64,000 nucleotides of DNA, taken from contig JAOBSW010000228.1 of NCBI GenBank assembly GCA_026214975.1, forward strand, positions 1 to 64,000, in the 5' to 3' direction. A program made the position numbers and the translations under genes. This document shows, in pieces, positions 48,692-59,536 of the stretch. Every line of letters begins with the position of its first letter. The first letter of the stretch is position 1. The notes beneath the pieces were generated by a model. It did not search any database. It was not told the origin of the DNA and was given only the letters and a program-made list of their open reading frames with translations. This DNA is from Gentiana macrophylla. Lineage: Eukaryota; Streptophyta; Magnoliopsida; Gentianales; Gentianaceae.

Positions 48692-49600
48692 CAAATAAAC
48701 ACGAGCCTTGAGTAGTACTCGGTTCTCGAATTCGCCTAGCCCAGTTGGTTTGTCCTACTATAATGAAAAGTGAGTTTCAACAATGACGGGAAGGAACAAG
48801 TATGCTTGTGATTTGCCAAGTAGACCCACAGGTCGATATAATGTGATTCTGCCTATATCTCGGTAGCACGAAGAGTTATCCACACACACGCCGGTTCATG
48901 AATTGAATAATGTTTAATGAAAGAATGATAAATATAGGTTGATGTGCTTTTTGTTCTGACTTTATGAATGAACATGTTTTTAGTTAACTTGTATATTGCT
49001 CCGGGAGTTCGTTATTTATTTTTTTTTGCTCGGGACGATCAAAAGCTAACTGAGAGGTAATTCATGACGGTTTATTTTGTACTATATTTTATATCTAGTT
49101 TGCCTCCAAATTATGCTCGATTGATGAGGAACAACCTAATGGTAGTGAGTAGTTCTTGGTTCATGATTCCGCATTTGCATGTTTTACCCTTTTGAATCAA
49201 TGTTGTTTTGCCTTGTTTTTCTTGATTTTCAGGCAACTCCATTTTGGGATCAGTGATGAATTGGATAAGAGTCATGGATAGGAGCTTGGGTTAGAGAGAA
49301 GTGGTCCAGAAATAAAAATCTGTTGAAATATGTGAAGTGCGGCCCAGCCGCGGCGAAACCTAATGGGCCGGGCAAACCCGGGGAGCATGCAACACCACCT
49401 TTACGTGTTAAACTAAGGCTGCTAGAGTTTATTTCGTGTCCTAGGTTGGCTACATGGCTATATAAAACCTGTAGCAGTCATATGTCTTGTGTAATCATGA
49501 TAATCTTTGTGATTTGATACAATTGCAATTATATGAAATTATGTTCTTTTGATAATCTTTGTAATTTGATCCAACTTTTATACTTCTCTGTCCCAATCTT

Positions 49601-50219
49601 TATGTATTAACTGTTTATAAAAAGTTGGACCTCCGTAAAAGAGAAAATCAAAATTTTGTATTCCGAATCATATTTCGGTCGCTCTCACATACCAAAGTTG
49701 ATCACCTTCGAGGTCAGAACATTGCTTCATCTCGATCCAATCCATCTTCACATGAGATAGTCAACATAATATAAAATACGTATGGTTATACATCGTTGAC
49801 CTAATGATATGTTCATCTTGGTCTCGATCAACTAGACAGTCATCCCCGACCTCCATAGGCGCTTATAGTGCTAATAATGGACATATCCCACGATTAATTC
49901 TCCACTTTACGCCACAACCCAATATTGATTACTTCCCACGATTATAGCCTAAATGATCCATGATTGCATCGCGATTGGAATCATTATGGACCTCAATCAC
50001 AGCCCTACTAATTAGGGATTCAGACATCATTATGGCCCACGAGGAGGCTGCACAGGTCATCATCCTCACACAATTCAAAACTATGTCATTGGCACTTCGC
50101 AATTTCTACATTGTCACGTTAAACACCATTTGTTAAATTTAAGTAGTGTTTGGACTTGTTTGACATTATTTGATGATTTTGGAGTTTGTGGAGAAAGAGT
50201 AATATTACTATATTCTTGA
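49601..50219. other. Unresolved intergenic stretch
   Basis: No gene, LTR end or domain recognised. Base composition is less AT-rich than the surroundings near 49,680-50,100. Confidence 0.3.
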
Positions 50220-50583
50220 TGTGGGCATTTGTCTTAAGGTGAAGATTTGTTAAGTGGGCCAAAGCCACAATCACATATATTCCCACATCAGCTGAAGTAA
50301 ATAGTTGCCGACTAAGTTTAGTATTTAATAGGTTTTACATATTATTTATCATGTATCAAATTAAGATAAACTTCCAGTTGCCTTAGCTATTCTGGCTTTT
50401 GCATTTAGGTTTGAGGAGAGTTGTATCCTTTCTATTTCTTTATTACAGTAATATTTTCTATTTCGTCCGTAGACGTGAGTCACATTGATCTAACCAAATA
50501 AATTTGGTGTATTGTCTTTTTCCTTATGTTTGTTTTTTGTGTTATCGACGTTAAGGGCTGTTGTTCGGTTTGTTTTTCCTAAC
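50220..50583 (+). repeat. Candidate Copia solo LTR
   Basis: Begins TGTGGGCATTTG and ends TTTTTCCTAACA (364 bp). It contains CCCACATCAGCTGAAGTAAA and CGTCCGTAGACGTGAGTCAC, wording common in plant Copia LTRs (CGTxGACGTAGG-like motif). Flanking five-base sequences (CTTGA and ATAAG) do not match, so either the edges are slightly off or the duplication has decayed. Confidence 0.4.
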
Positions 50584-51182
50584 AATAAGGATGTAGACGT
50601 CAATAAAAATTAGTTGGAGGATTATTGAAATATTTTCTCTCTTTTTTGAAAATGATTATTGAAATATTTTCTAATGTCTTGTTGCCCAAGCTGTTGGTTC
50701 AATTTAAATAACTTTCTTTTGCAGTATTACTTAATTAATGAAAATTAATGATTAGTTCTGTCATCCATTCATTATTTCACAAACGATGGGACGTTTTAAA
50801 TGTAAAAGAAAGTGTATATTTTTTATAAAAGAGGCCCGAGACGTCTCACCTGACCATTCAAACTAGAAATATATCTTCTAGGTTCACGAATATGATAATT
50901 CAAGCATTAGGAAATTTAGTCAAGTTGTTTCTTGTCATGAACTTCTGAAACATGTTTGAGATTAGGCTATCACTTGGCAAGGTTAAAGGGGAAGATTAGC
51001 ATGTATTAAGTGCAAGTTCATTGAACTAGAATTAGAATATGTCAGCTACATCTCAAATGCTAAGAGTTAATGTGCAAAATGACGAATACCTAACTCTATT
51101 GATTACGATATGTTATTGAACCGATTCAGCAAAATAGTCTGGCCGCCTAACACTAAAGTGAAAATCAAAGCTGGAATGCAAT
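50584..51182. other. Intergenic flank of the hAT-like element
   Basis: No gene recognised. Ends with the 8-bp sequence ATATAAGA that is duplicated after the element. Confidence 0.4.
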
Positions 51183-51190
51183 ATATAAGA
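51183..51190. repeat. Target duplication, left copy (ATATAAGA)
   Basis: An identical 8-mer occurs at 52,802-52,809, directly flanking the terminal inverted repeats. Eight bases is the hAT superfamily length. Confidence 0.85.
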
Positions 51191-51938
51191 TCATGGGTGT
51201 AAACGAGTCGAGTCGAATCGAGTATTGTTGTTAATGAGACGAGTCATATATTATCGAGTTTGAGTTTGAGTACAAGCATTTTGAACTCGAGCTCGAGTTG
51301 AGAATCTAGGAAGTTTTAATAACTCGAGCCGAGCTCGAGTTTTACATCGACTTTATTGAGTCTAATAGATTTAAAAAATTAGTTCAAAATAATATAAATT
51401 ATCTAATTAATAACAAAAAGTTGTCATTTTAGACAATTATTTTGGGAATTTTTTTTACTATAGATGCAAAAAAAAAAAAAAAAAAAAAAAGTACCAAACA
51501 ATTTTTTTAATGTACAGTATTTATGGACAACAAGGTATATGTTAGGGGAATGAGATCAGAAGGTCAAAAAATATCATAAATAGGGATGGAAAGACAATTT
51601 CCATTTTATGTGATTAAACGGACAAATTTATAATAAATAGACCGAAATACTCATGATTTTTTTCACACATTAAAACATGTAGTAACACTAGATAAAGTGT
51701 AGTAACAACTCATAATTAAACAAGTAAGTATAATACCATAATATACTAACAGACAAATTTTTTTTTTGTAAAACAGCCCATAAAATGTAGTAATATCCAA
51801 TAGAAACAAGTAATGAACAAAAAAAACAGTAATGTATTCAAGTAACAATAAATAAACAAGTAGTAGCAGCCAATAAAATAGATAAAGTTACAGCAAAAAA
51901 TGTAGTAACGTTAAAAAATTAGTAATAACAACTATAAT

Positions 51939-52262
51939 ATGCATGTAGTAAACCAAAAAAATATAGTAACAATGATAATTTCCTCCTTCTCCTCCCCAAA
52001 TCCTAATGCCCATGGTTATGTTTTTCACTCAGCTCACAGATTCTCCGGTGAATCGTTCAATCTGGTGCCTATAAGCACTGTCGCCGCTGCCATCAATTAT
52101 CGGCAACGAAAATTATTAGCAATCGCCGCTGCAGATGCGCCGGGACTACCACACCACCAGGCAGCCGGCGATCAAATCAATGACTCCCTCTCCGATCTTC
52201 TATGCAAATCCACTCTATCCGTCTGCTCAAACACTATCTATATACCGCTTCGACGACTTTGA
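51939..52262 (+). pseudogene. 107-codon frame inside the hAT-like element, possible captured fragment
   Basis: The frame has an Ala/Ser/Leu-rich product (SSPNPNAHGYVFHS near residue 18) and lies in the only GC-richer patch of the element. No family was recognised. Non-autonomous hAT elements can carry captured gene pieces, and that is the reason for listing it. A chance frame is equally possible. Confidence 0.25.
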
Positions 52263-52522
52263 TGCCTTTTGAACGTCAATTTCTGTGGTATAACCGACGG
52301 CAGAGCCGACTTAATTATAAGGTTTTTTTTTGGAAGGAGGGTTTTTCATTTTATAGATAGATAGAAAAATGGTGGGTTTGGAAATTTACATAGGTTTTGT
52401 CCTGATTAATTATCAGTATCCTTGCATAATGGTTTTTTATTAATCTGTCATTCCTGACAAATACCTATATATAGAATAAATCAAAACTTCAACATTTCAT
52501 ATAATAATTACACTAACCATAC

Positions 52523-52534
<12 letters not shown>

Positions 52535-52610
<76 letters not shown>

Positions 52611-52622
52611 GTGTGTGTGTGT
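52535..52622. repeat. (TA)n-(GT)n compound microsatellite
   Basis: About 37 TA units followed by a short GT run, inside the hAT-like element. Confidence 0.95.
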
Positions 52623-52801
52623 GAGTGTATTTGTATAGATATACACATATGCTGCTTAAAGGAAAATATATTCGAGCTTGTTTGAGAGTAGTGGAGTCGA
52701 GACGATTTCGAGTTCGAGTTCATTTAGGTCGAGACGATTTCGAGTTCTGACTCAAGCCAATCTCAAGCTACTCACGAATTGTTTGACTCGTTTACGACCC
52801 T

Positions 52802-52809
52802 ATATAAGA
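52802..52809. repeat. Target duplication, right copy (ATATAAGA)
   Basis: Exact match to 51,183-51,190. Confidence 0.85.
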
Positions 52810-53084
52810 CTAAACTATGCAAATCAAGTTACATAAAAAAATCTATTTTTTTTCCAAAGAATGAACCACTTTATTTCCACGACCAAAAGACAACCAAAAT
52901 GTCCTCGAATTACATCATGGTAGCTAAAAAGAGACTAATAAAAAAGTCTAATAATTTTCTTTTGTGTTTCTGTTTTTTTTCCCAAATCACGAAGCAATTC
53001 AGGGTATATAAGGCCACAGAAGCATGATGGAACAAAAAAAAGAATCATATTTCTCTGATGACATACACAAAGTTAACATTTGAC

Positions 53085-53136
<52 letters not shown>

Positions 53137-53149
53137 CATTATTATTATT
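53085..53149. repeat. (TTA)n microsatellite, possible LINE tail
   Basis: About 21 TTA units with one TCA interruption, followed by T-rich sequence to 53,163. Read on the minus strand it is a (TAA)n/A-rich tract about 210 bases 3' of the LINE stop codon, where a LINE tail would be. Confidence 0.85.
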
Positions 53150-54440
53150 TTCCTTTTTTTTTCTTCAGGAAACCAATAATTTTATTAATCAATATTCGCC
53201 AAACAAACCGCCAAAACGTCATTCGGAGGCATGGAGCCCCAAAGTGTCGAGTAGAAACAGATAAACCATGTCTAGCTGGATGATACGCTGAGACATTCCC
53301 CATTCACCGAATAAACGAAAAAGAAATAGATACAATACTAGGCATAAGAGTCGAGCAATCCTGGACTAAACGGTCTTAAGCTGTGAGATCCTCTCCTGGT
53401 CGCCGAAAGCACGAAATACACGTCAAACAATCATTTTCCACCTCTAGCCTCTGAATCCCTAAGTGCTCCACCTCTTCCAAGGCCAGGGAAATAGCCTTAA
53501 GCTCAATGTATTCTACTGGGTCGCCTGGATCGAAATGATATGCAAAGGAGTGGAGTACTAGTCCATTTGAGTCTTGGAAAATCACCCCAATACCCGCATC
53601 TGTCTCGGTAACTGATGCATTCACATTACTCTTAACTCGCATGTCGGAGGATTCGTCCATTTATCCGGTAAATGGGGCGCCAAAGCTTGGGTCCGGAAGC
53701 TTTCCATGGCCTCAACATACTCAGCCGAAGTTGCCAAAGATCGCGTGCATACCGCAAAGACATAAACTTCCTGATTATCGAACACTCCTGAGCAACGCGC
53801 CTTCCAGATTCCCCACATAAGCCACACAAACCTGGCCACGTCCTGGGTACCCTGTTCCTCAAGCAGCCTCATGAAAAGCTCCACAAAGGAAGCAGAGCGA
53901 AGGTGCTGTAAAGTCCCACAAAATGGTGAAGCTCCCCAAACTCTGGCTACCATCTCACACTCAAAAATCGCATACCGCATTTTTTCCAGAGTCTCCCCTC
54001 ATGCCGGGCAGATACCATCCCACACGTTTCGCCTCTGCAAGCCTTGGCCAATAGCAAGACAGTCATGCAATCATCGCCATAAAAAGTGCTTATTACGCGG
54101 TTGAACCGGAAGCCGCCAACAACTCCTCCAAATCTTGTTATGCCCTATCGAAGTAGACAGCCATGCCACTAACGACGGGTGATAAAGCGATAAGGCCAGA
54201 AAATATCCTGACCGAACAGTGTAGACTCCCCTACGATCGTAGTTCTAAATCCGTCGATCCGGGTGCCCCCAGGAGCCACAGTAATCTCCAATATGGCATC
54301 TGCTTCCCAAGGTCAAAATAGCTGTTGTACCCACTGCATATCCCATATTCTAGAGCCGGGTATAAAGAGATTTGAAATAGTGAAATCCGCTAGAAGCTCG
54401 TGCCCTGCGAAAGGTATGCGAAACGAAGGTTGCCTATTGA
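53150..54440 (-). pseudogene. Plant L1-type LINE, 3' part of ORF2 (zinc-binding and RNase H)
   Basis: Read right to left on the minus strand. The linker ADFTISNLFIPGSRIWDM (about 54,330-54,390) precedes the zinc-binding RT-associated segment with FECEMVARVWGASPF (about 53,930-53,970) and WLMWGIWKARCSGVF (about 53,790-53,835). RNase H (53,376-53,660) reads SNVNASVTETDAGIGVIFQD, then EYIELKAISLALEEVE and EVENDCLTCI. The first catalytic Asp of RNase H is Asn (NVNAS for NVDAS), while Glu and the second Asp remain. A frameshift separates the two halves near 53,635. RT and endonuclease are absent (5' truncation, or cut by the Athila LTR at the right). Such elements copy themselves by target-primed reverse transcription. 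Confidence 0.82.
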
Positions 54441-55894
54441 CCCATGCATAATGGAAGACATACATTGATAGAGAAATATTTGGTGGTATTTCAGGTGCTT
54501 ATTCATATTTATTTTGTCGAGAGATACTCTTTTTTGGGTTTGTTTTGGATGATTTTCAGGTTTTTGGAGCTCGTGGGTTATAATAGACATAATTTGAATG
54601 TTTTGGCGATTTTTGGAGATTTTCAGAGAAAGCTCAAGGTGGGAATAAACGATGAAGGATTTTATGATTTGATCGAACCTCTGCGGAATGCACTTACGTG
54701 TCATCGAGCGTTTTCACCGACCTCGTGCCAGATATTTGTTATTAATAAAATGATCATGACTTTGTTTTTGTTATTAAGGATTATTATTATATTTTGATTT
54801 ATTAGATTTTAGTTTAAATATAAAATAAATATCACAAGGTGTCTCGGTCAAGTGGTGAGCTAGATTATAATCTGAAATGAATACCGGTATTCGAACCCCG
54901 TTAGGTGCCCAAAAAAAAATTAAATAAATAAAAATATAAAGAAATAAATGGGCTAGGCCCAACTTAGGACTAGCTACACCAAATACATTAGACGTGAATT
55001 GGCTGGGAACCTATCACGGAAGGACGGACAGAAAAGAAAAGCGACGGCTGCAACCTGCTATTTTTCCATTGAATTGTGCGAATAAATCAAGTACTGTATC
55101 ATCACTTTGATGAATTATTTGGTATTTTCTACGATGATGGTTAGTTTTTAATTTCATTTATTTTCAGTTAAAGTGTTATTGAAATCTCGATTGATACGGT
55201 TGTGAGATTTAATTGATTTCATTCTCATTGATTTCTTGATATTTATTCGTTTCCGGGCAAAAACTTGATGACTATATAATTGGCTCAATTATTTAGTCAA
55301 TTGCCAATTAAAACGATAAATACGTCAACGTTTATTGGTTTTGATAGAGTGGTAACTGATATGATTTTGTCGGTCCGCTATCACGAAAATGAATAATCTA
55401 GGTTAAAATTACTCCGGTTGGATTAGTACCTTGAACTAGGTCTCTCAAATCTTAATACTTCCAGGATTCCAAACTCTTATGACCGTGTCTAGGGGTGTTT
55501 TCCGGTTAGAGTATAATTAACGACTGTGTCTTGATTATCGATTTTAGGAGAGATTGGTCGCTTGGCGGTTGTCGGTGACTATAACCAGTTTATCAATAAT
55601 TAGTCAGTCATTCTTGCGTTAGTGATCAATCGAGTAAATCGAGGTGGAAATAACTACTTTAGGTGGATCCTTCTTATTAGTGACTTTATCACTACTTTAT
55701 ATCGCTTTTGTCTCGTTTATTAGAACTCTTCATTTTAATTATTGCAATTTTAGTCAATTCACAACCACTTCGATTTTCTTTATTGTTGTTTTGAAAGAAA
55801 TAATCATCTGTTCCCTGAGGAATTGATCCCTACTTCCACTATAATCGTTATAGAGGTTGGAGGTGTTTATTTTTTGTGGTTTAACGACACACCA
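54441..55894 (+). repeat. Athila-type Gypsy 5' LTR
   Basis: Occupies the interval between the LINE remnant and the primer site at 55,900, ending ACACACCA. The left part contains GATTTTCAGG and GATTTTTGGAGATTTTCAG wording typical of Athila LTRs. The exact start (TG) is uncertain by about 30 bases. A SINE is nested at about 54,836-54,946. The 117-codon frame at 54,444-54,797 lies wholly in the LTR and is not considered a gene. Confidence 0.6.
54836..54946 (+). mobile_element. tRNA-derived SINE-like insertion
   Basis: RNA polymerase III promoter boxes are visible: box A-like TCGGTCAAGTGGTGAG (54,844-54,859) and box B-like GGTATTCGAACCCC (54,886-54,899), about 27 bases apart. They are followed by GTTAGGTGCCC and an A-rich tail to about 54,946. 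The rest does not fold as a tRNA. Short plant SINEs have this layout. A degenerate tRNA pseudogene is the alternative. Confidence 0.6.
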
Positions 55895-55899
55895 AATTA

Positions 55900-55918
55900 T
55901 GGCGCCGTTGCCGGGGAA
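55900..55918 (+). other. Athila primer-binding site
   Basis: TGGCGCCGTTGCCGGGGAA, the primer site used by Athila-type Gypsy elements and complementary to the 3' end of tRNA-Asp. Perfectly preserved and five bases after the LTR end. Confidence 0.88.
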
Positions 55919-55971
55919 CGGCTTTTGTATTATTTCTTTTTGGGACTTTTTTACACTAATCGTTTCTGTGC

Positions 55972-57330
55972 ATGCCTAGATCTTCCAGAACATGTGAATT
56001 GATATTCGATCCAGAAATCGAGAAGACTACAAAAAAAAACTGATAAATGAGGCAAAAAAAGCTAAGAGGCAACTCAAGGCATCCACGTCTTCACCTGATC
56101 TTGCACTAGAGACGGTTATAGCAGATTCATCGACCGAAGAAGAGTTTTTATCTGAAACCGAGTCTGAAGAGATGGCTGAAAATTAGAGAACATTGAGAGA
56201 AATGGCATCTCCGGATTTCGATCAACATCCTATATGCGTAGCATTCCCGGAGATGGACCAGCCATTTGAATTCAAGGCGTCCTTGATGCACGCGCTACCT
56301 AAATATCATGGATTGGCAATAGAAGATCCGTATAAACACTTAATGGATCATCATTTGGCTTGTACCACACAGAGACTCCAGGTATGATAGAGGATCAGAT
56401 GAAGCTCAGAACTTTCAATACACCTTAGAAGGAAAAGCCAAGAGTTGGTTCTATTTGCTTCCTTCCGGATCTATTACAACATGGGTTGCCATGAGGGCCA
56501 AATTATGGAGAGATTCTTCCCTGCATCACGGGCTGCTAACAACATAAAAGATATATGTGGAATCAGACTGCAGCCAAGGGAAACATTATTTGACTATAGG
56601 GAGAGGTTCAACCATTTTCTTGCAAGTTGTCCACATCATCAGATTCCAGAACAATTACTCATTCAATATTTTTATGAGGGACTCGTACTAAGGGAAAGGA
56701 AAATAATTGAAGCAGCAAACGGTGGAGCTTTTATGAACCAAACATGTGACAACGCCAAGAAGCTGATTGAGAATATGGCAGGTAATGCGCAACAGTTTGG
56801 CTCACGGGAGGATAAGGCACAAACAGTGAACGAAGTAAACTTCTCCGCCATTGACCATCGCCTCGACACGCTGACATCGTTGGTTGAGAAGGTGGCGACA
56901 GGGAAGATACATCAAGTAAAGACTTGTGGTGTATGTTTGATGGTGGGACACCAAACTGACATGTGTCCCACTTTGCGAGATAATGGTATTGTACAAGTAA
57001 ATACGGTCGGTGGTTTCCAAAGGCAGCAACAAATGAAGTATGATCCATATGTGAATACTTTAATCCAGGTTGGAGGGATCATCCTTACTTCAGCTATAAG
57101 CAACAAGGAACACAACAGTGATTCCTGCCTCAACCACAATATCAGCAACCACAAGCACCGGCACCTACTGGACCTTCTATGGAAGAAATGATGAAGAGTT
57201 TGACCTATTCTTTGCAGAAAAATATGCTACAAGAGACTCAAAAGATGCAACAAATTGTACAACAAGAGACTCAAAAGATCCGGAAAGGTGTGCATCAAGA
57301 GGTCTAGAAAATGCAGCATGACCACTTGAA
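55972..57330 (+). pseudogene. Athila-type Gypsy gag
   Basis: The ATG at 55,972 opens MPRSSRTCELIFDPEIEKT, the expected Athila gag start, but stops follow at about 56,041. The conserved gag body is in three frames: QPFEFKASLMHALPKYHGLA plus EDPYKHLMDHH (56,260-56,360), NNIKDICGIRLQPRETLFDY (about 56,538-56,600), and CPHHQIPEQLLIQYFYEGL (about 56,628-56,685), followed by AANGGAFMNQT and NMAGNAQQFGSR. A Cys/His segment (CGVCLMVGHQTDMCP, about 56,926-56,972) matches the zinc knuckle CX2CX4HX4C. The longest intact piece is 56,445-57,191. Gag forms the particle that packages element RNA. At least three disruptions make it inactive. Confidence 0.88.
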
Positions 57331-58136
57331 ATTTCAAACTGAGACAAGAACAGCGCAAAGAAATCTTGAGATCCAAATGTCTTAATTAGCCTCCACGGTA
57401 AGTCAAATGCAACAAGACCAAGGAAAGCTTCCTTCTCAAGTGGTAATAAATCCACGGGAAAATGTTAGTGCAGTTGTGCTGAGGAGTGGCAAGGAGTTAG
57501 AAGAGCCACATGTGAAAAGCAAGGTAAAAAAAAGAGCAAGTAAAAGAGACAGAGGAGCATCATAGGGAAGAGTCTAATGCAAAGCAAGAAGGGGAAATCT
57601 GTTGAGGATAAGCTAAAATATGTGGAACCCCCACCTTTCCCTGGGAGGTTGGACAAAAGAAAGAAGAAAGTTGAAGATTGAGCACTGTGGGAAACTTTCA
57701 AGAAGGTGGAAATTAACCATCCATTGATTGAGGCAATCAAGCAAGTCCCTAGATATGCAAAGTTTTTGAAGGAACTATGCACAAAGAATCTCAAACTGGG
57801 TCAAGATGAGAAAGTGTTGGTAAACGAGAATGTTTCGGCCCTCATACAGAGGAAACTACCACAAAAATGAAAAGACCCAGGTGTGTATGCTATTCTTTGT
57901 GTAATTGGTCAAAAGAGAATTGAGAGAGCTATATTGGATTTGGGTGCATCCATAAATGTTATGCCATTGTCGGTCTATAAGGAACTTAATCTTGGTCCAC
58001 TAAAAGAAACAAGGGTTGTAATTCAACTGGCAGATAGGTCGAATTCATATCCTGAAGGCATGGTTGAAGATGTACTAGTAAAAGTAAATGAGCTACTTTT
58101 TCTGGTGGATTTCTACATTATTGACATGGATGATCA
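57331..58136 (+). pseudogene. Athila gag-pol linker and aspartic protease, cut by Copia
   Basis: After a charged linker (VLRSGKELEEP near 57,477), the conserved Athila pre-protease segment appears: NHPLIEAIKQVPRYAKFLKE (57,714-57,773) and ENVSALIQRKLP. The protease frame from 57,883 contains ILDLGASINVMPLSVYKELN (57,934-57,993) with catalytic Asp in the Athila form DLGA, then VIQLADRSNSYPEGMVEDVL. It ends at IIDMDDH, where the Copia LTR begins at 58,137. The remaining codons of that frame are LTR sequence, not protease. A TGA or TAG interrupts the linker more than once. Confidence 0.88.
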
Positions 58137-59522
58137 TGTTGGTCCCAGTGAAGGGTAAGAATATAGTCAGGGGGTGAATGACTATATTGGAGTTTCAAAA
58201 ACTTTTCTGTTCTTAAAAAGCGTTTGGGCAACGGATAAGTCTCTTCTTAACAGTTGTTCAAAGTAGATTATACACACACAGAGTATAAGTAAGATGCAGT
58301 AAATAAATGTTGTAAGTAAATGAACACAAAGGTTTATAGTGGTTAAGGGTGGTGTAATCCCTTAATCCACTCTTCTCCTATAATGATTGGAGGAATTCAC
58401 TATTGACTTTCACCAATACAATAGTGTATTGTCCCTGGCTACACAAGCTTCACAATCTCTAAGACTATCACTCCCTGGATACAAAAGCTTCAGTGACTCA
58501 GTCTTCAACACTGCTCCTTGGGAACAAATCCTTCAACAACTATCACAAAGGGTGCAATGCCTTCTCAGACGATCTGCTTCAATTGCTGCAAACATGTGGG
58601 AATAAGATTCACAAATGGTAGATCAATCTCAGTGCTTGATGTAGATTTGTAGCTCTTAATTTTGAGTTGATTTGCTAGATATGTCTTTTTAGTTCGAGAG
58701 AAGGCTTTTAAATTGTGAGTTTACGCTCTTTTTGTATTCTCGTATCGTGTGTATCTTGTATTGTGTATTCTTCTTGTCTGTCAATGCCTTCTATTTATAG
58801 CCTTGATTTTCCTTGAATTTAAAATTCCGTCCGTTGTCTATTTAATGTGGAGAATAATCCTTGATTTAATTGTTGATTCCTCCTTGATTAAATTCTTCTT
58901 GATTTCAGTGATCCGGATTTTATTCAAACATTTTTCATAAAATCCGTCATTGATTGATTCTGCATTAATTGCTTGATTTTCTTATTTTCCACGTTCTGAG
59001 TAAAATGCTAACAAAATTCTTGACTTTGTTGTTTAAGTTGTTGCTTGACCGGCTTTTGGAATCTTTTTCCTGTTCTGTTGAGATCTCCTTAACAATTTTT
59101 CTTTAATCAGCCGGTAGAGCTTTTACTTCGCTGTTTTGCTGTTTCTTTTCCTTCTTTGATTTTCCAAGCAGCGCACTTCACTGATCCTTTATTTATGTGA
59201 GAACAGTGTACACCATAACAAAACAATAGTTTTCATCACTTGAAACGTATCTTAGACTTATCCAAGGTCATCACATACTTCCCTGATTATAAGTCAGTCC
59301 ATATGTCTTCACTTGACTTTGCTGCTACTTGGCTGCCTTTATTCTGCTGATCTTCTGTCTCTCACTTAGCCATCCTACCAGTCTAGTACCGTACTTGTCT
59401 AACTGAACTTATACAACATGTCAGACTTTAAGTAAAGACTTATACAAATCTTTCTAACTTATTTCAGGCTTTTTATAACAGCTAATATGACCATCATCAA
59501 AACTACTAAAATGTTCCTAACA
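58137..59522 (-). repeat. 3' LTR of minus-strand SIRE-like Copia element
   Basis: 1,386 bp. On the minus strand it starts TGTTAGGAACATTTTAGTAG at 59,522 and ends CCCTTCACTGGGACCAACA at 58,137, wording I recognise from SIRE-type LTRs. It abuts the Athila protease at GATCA (58,132-58,136), the likely left target duplication. The partner lies outside the window. The frames at 58,387-58,605 and 58,749-58,940 lie in LTR sequence. Confidence 0.82.
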
Positions 59523-59536
59523 ATTTCCCCCTTTTT
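59523..59536 (-). other. Polypurine tract of the SIRE-like element
   Basis: The minus strand reads AAAAAGGGGGAAAT directly before the LTR start TGTTAGG. This primes plus-strand DNA synthesis and fixes the LTR boundary. Confidence 0.8.

Larger units (their letters stand above)
47581..49600 (+). repeat. Gypsy/Athila-type 3' non-coding region
   Basis: GGGACAATGTTTGGGTTAAG followed by TGGGGGGTAGG at about 47,993-48,023 is the wording typical of the region before the polypurine tract in Athila-type elements. Non-coding AT-rich sequence follows, with (TA)n at 48,652-48,690 and a GC-rich patch near 49,335-49,385 (GCGGCCCAGCCGCGGCG). No gag, pol or envelope-like frame was recognised. Confidence 0.5.
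51191..52801. mobile_element. Non-autonomous hAT-like DNA transposon, 1.6 kb
   Basis: Left end TCATGGGTGTAAACGAGTC and right end GACTCGTTTACGACCCT are inverted repeats (left GGGTGTAAACGAGTC against right GGGTCGTAAACGAGTC on the opposite strand). An exact 8-bp duplication flanks them. Subterminal regions are full of GAGTCGAG/CTCGAG motifs on both sides (51,205-51,365 and 52,672-52,760), as in hAT elements, where transposase binds such arrays. No transposase is encoded. The core has a less AT-rich patch (about 51,985-52,320) with a 107-codon frame of unknown origin, and a (TA)n-(GT)n tract. Confidence 0.82.

Noticed and set aside
50215..50588. Target duplication around the candidate solo LTR
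   Set aside because: The five bases on each side (CTTGA and ATAAG) do not match, so insertion could not be confirmed.
53058..53283. Poly-Leu and poly-Tyr frames
   Set aside because: Translations of the (TTA)n microsatellite.
54444..54797. 117-codon plus frame starting beside the LINE
   Set aside because: Lies in LTR sequence with LTR wording. No domain.
54844..54899. Functional tRNA gene
   Set aside because: A and B boxes are present but no cloverleaf stems or anticodon arm could be drawn, and an A-rich tail follows, so a SINE fits better.
56672..57154. Several minus-strand frames opposite Athila gag
   Set aside because: Shadows of the conserved plus-strand gag coding region.
57177..57794. 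Minus-strand frames opposite the Athila gag-pol linker
   Set aside because: The plus strand carries recognisable Athila motifs. The minus frames have none.
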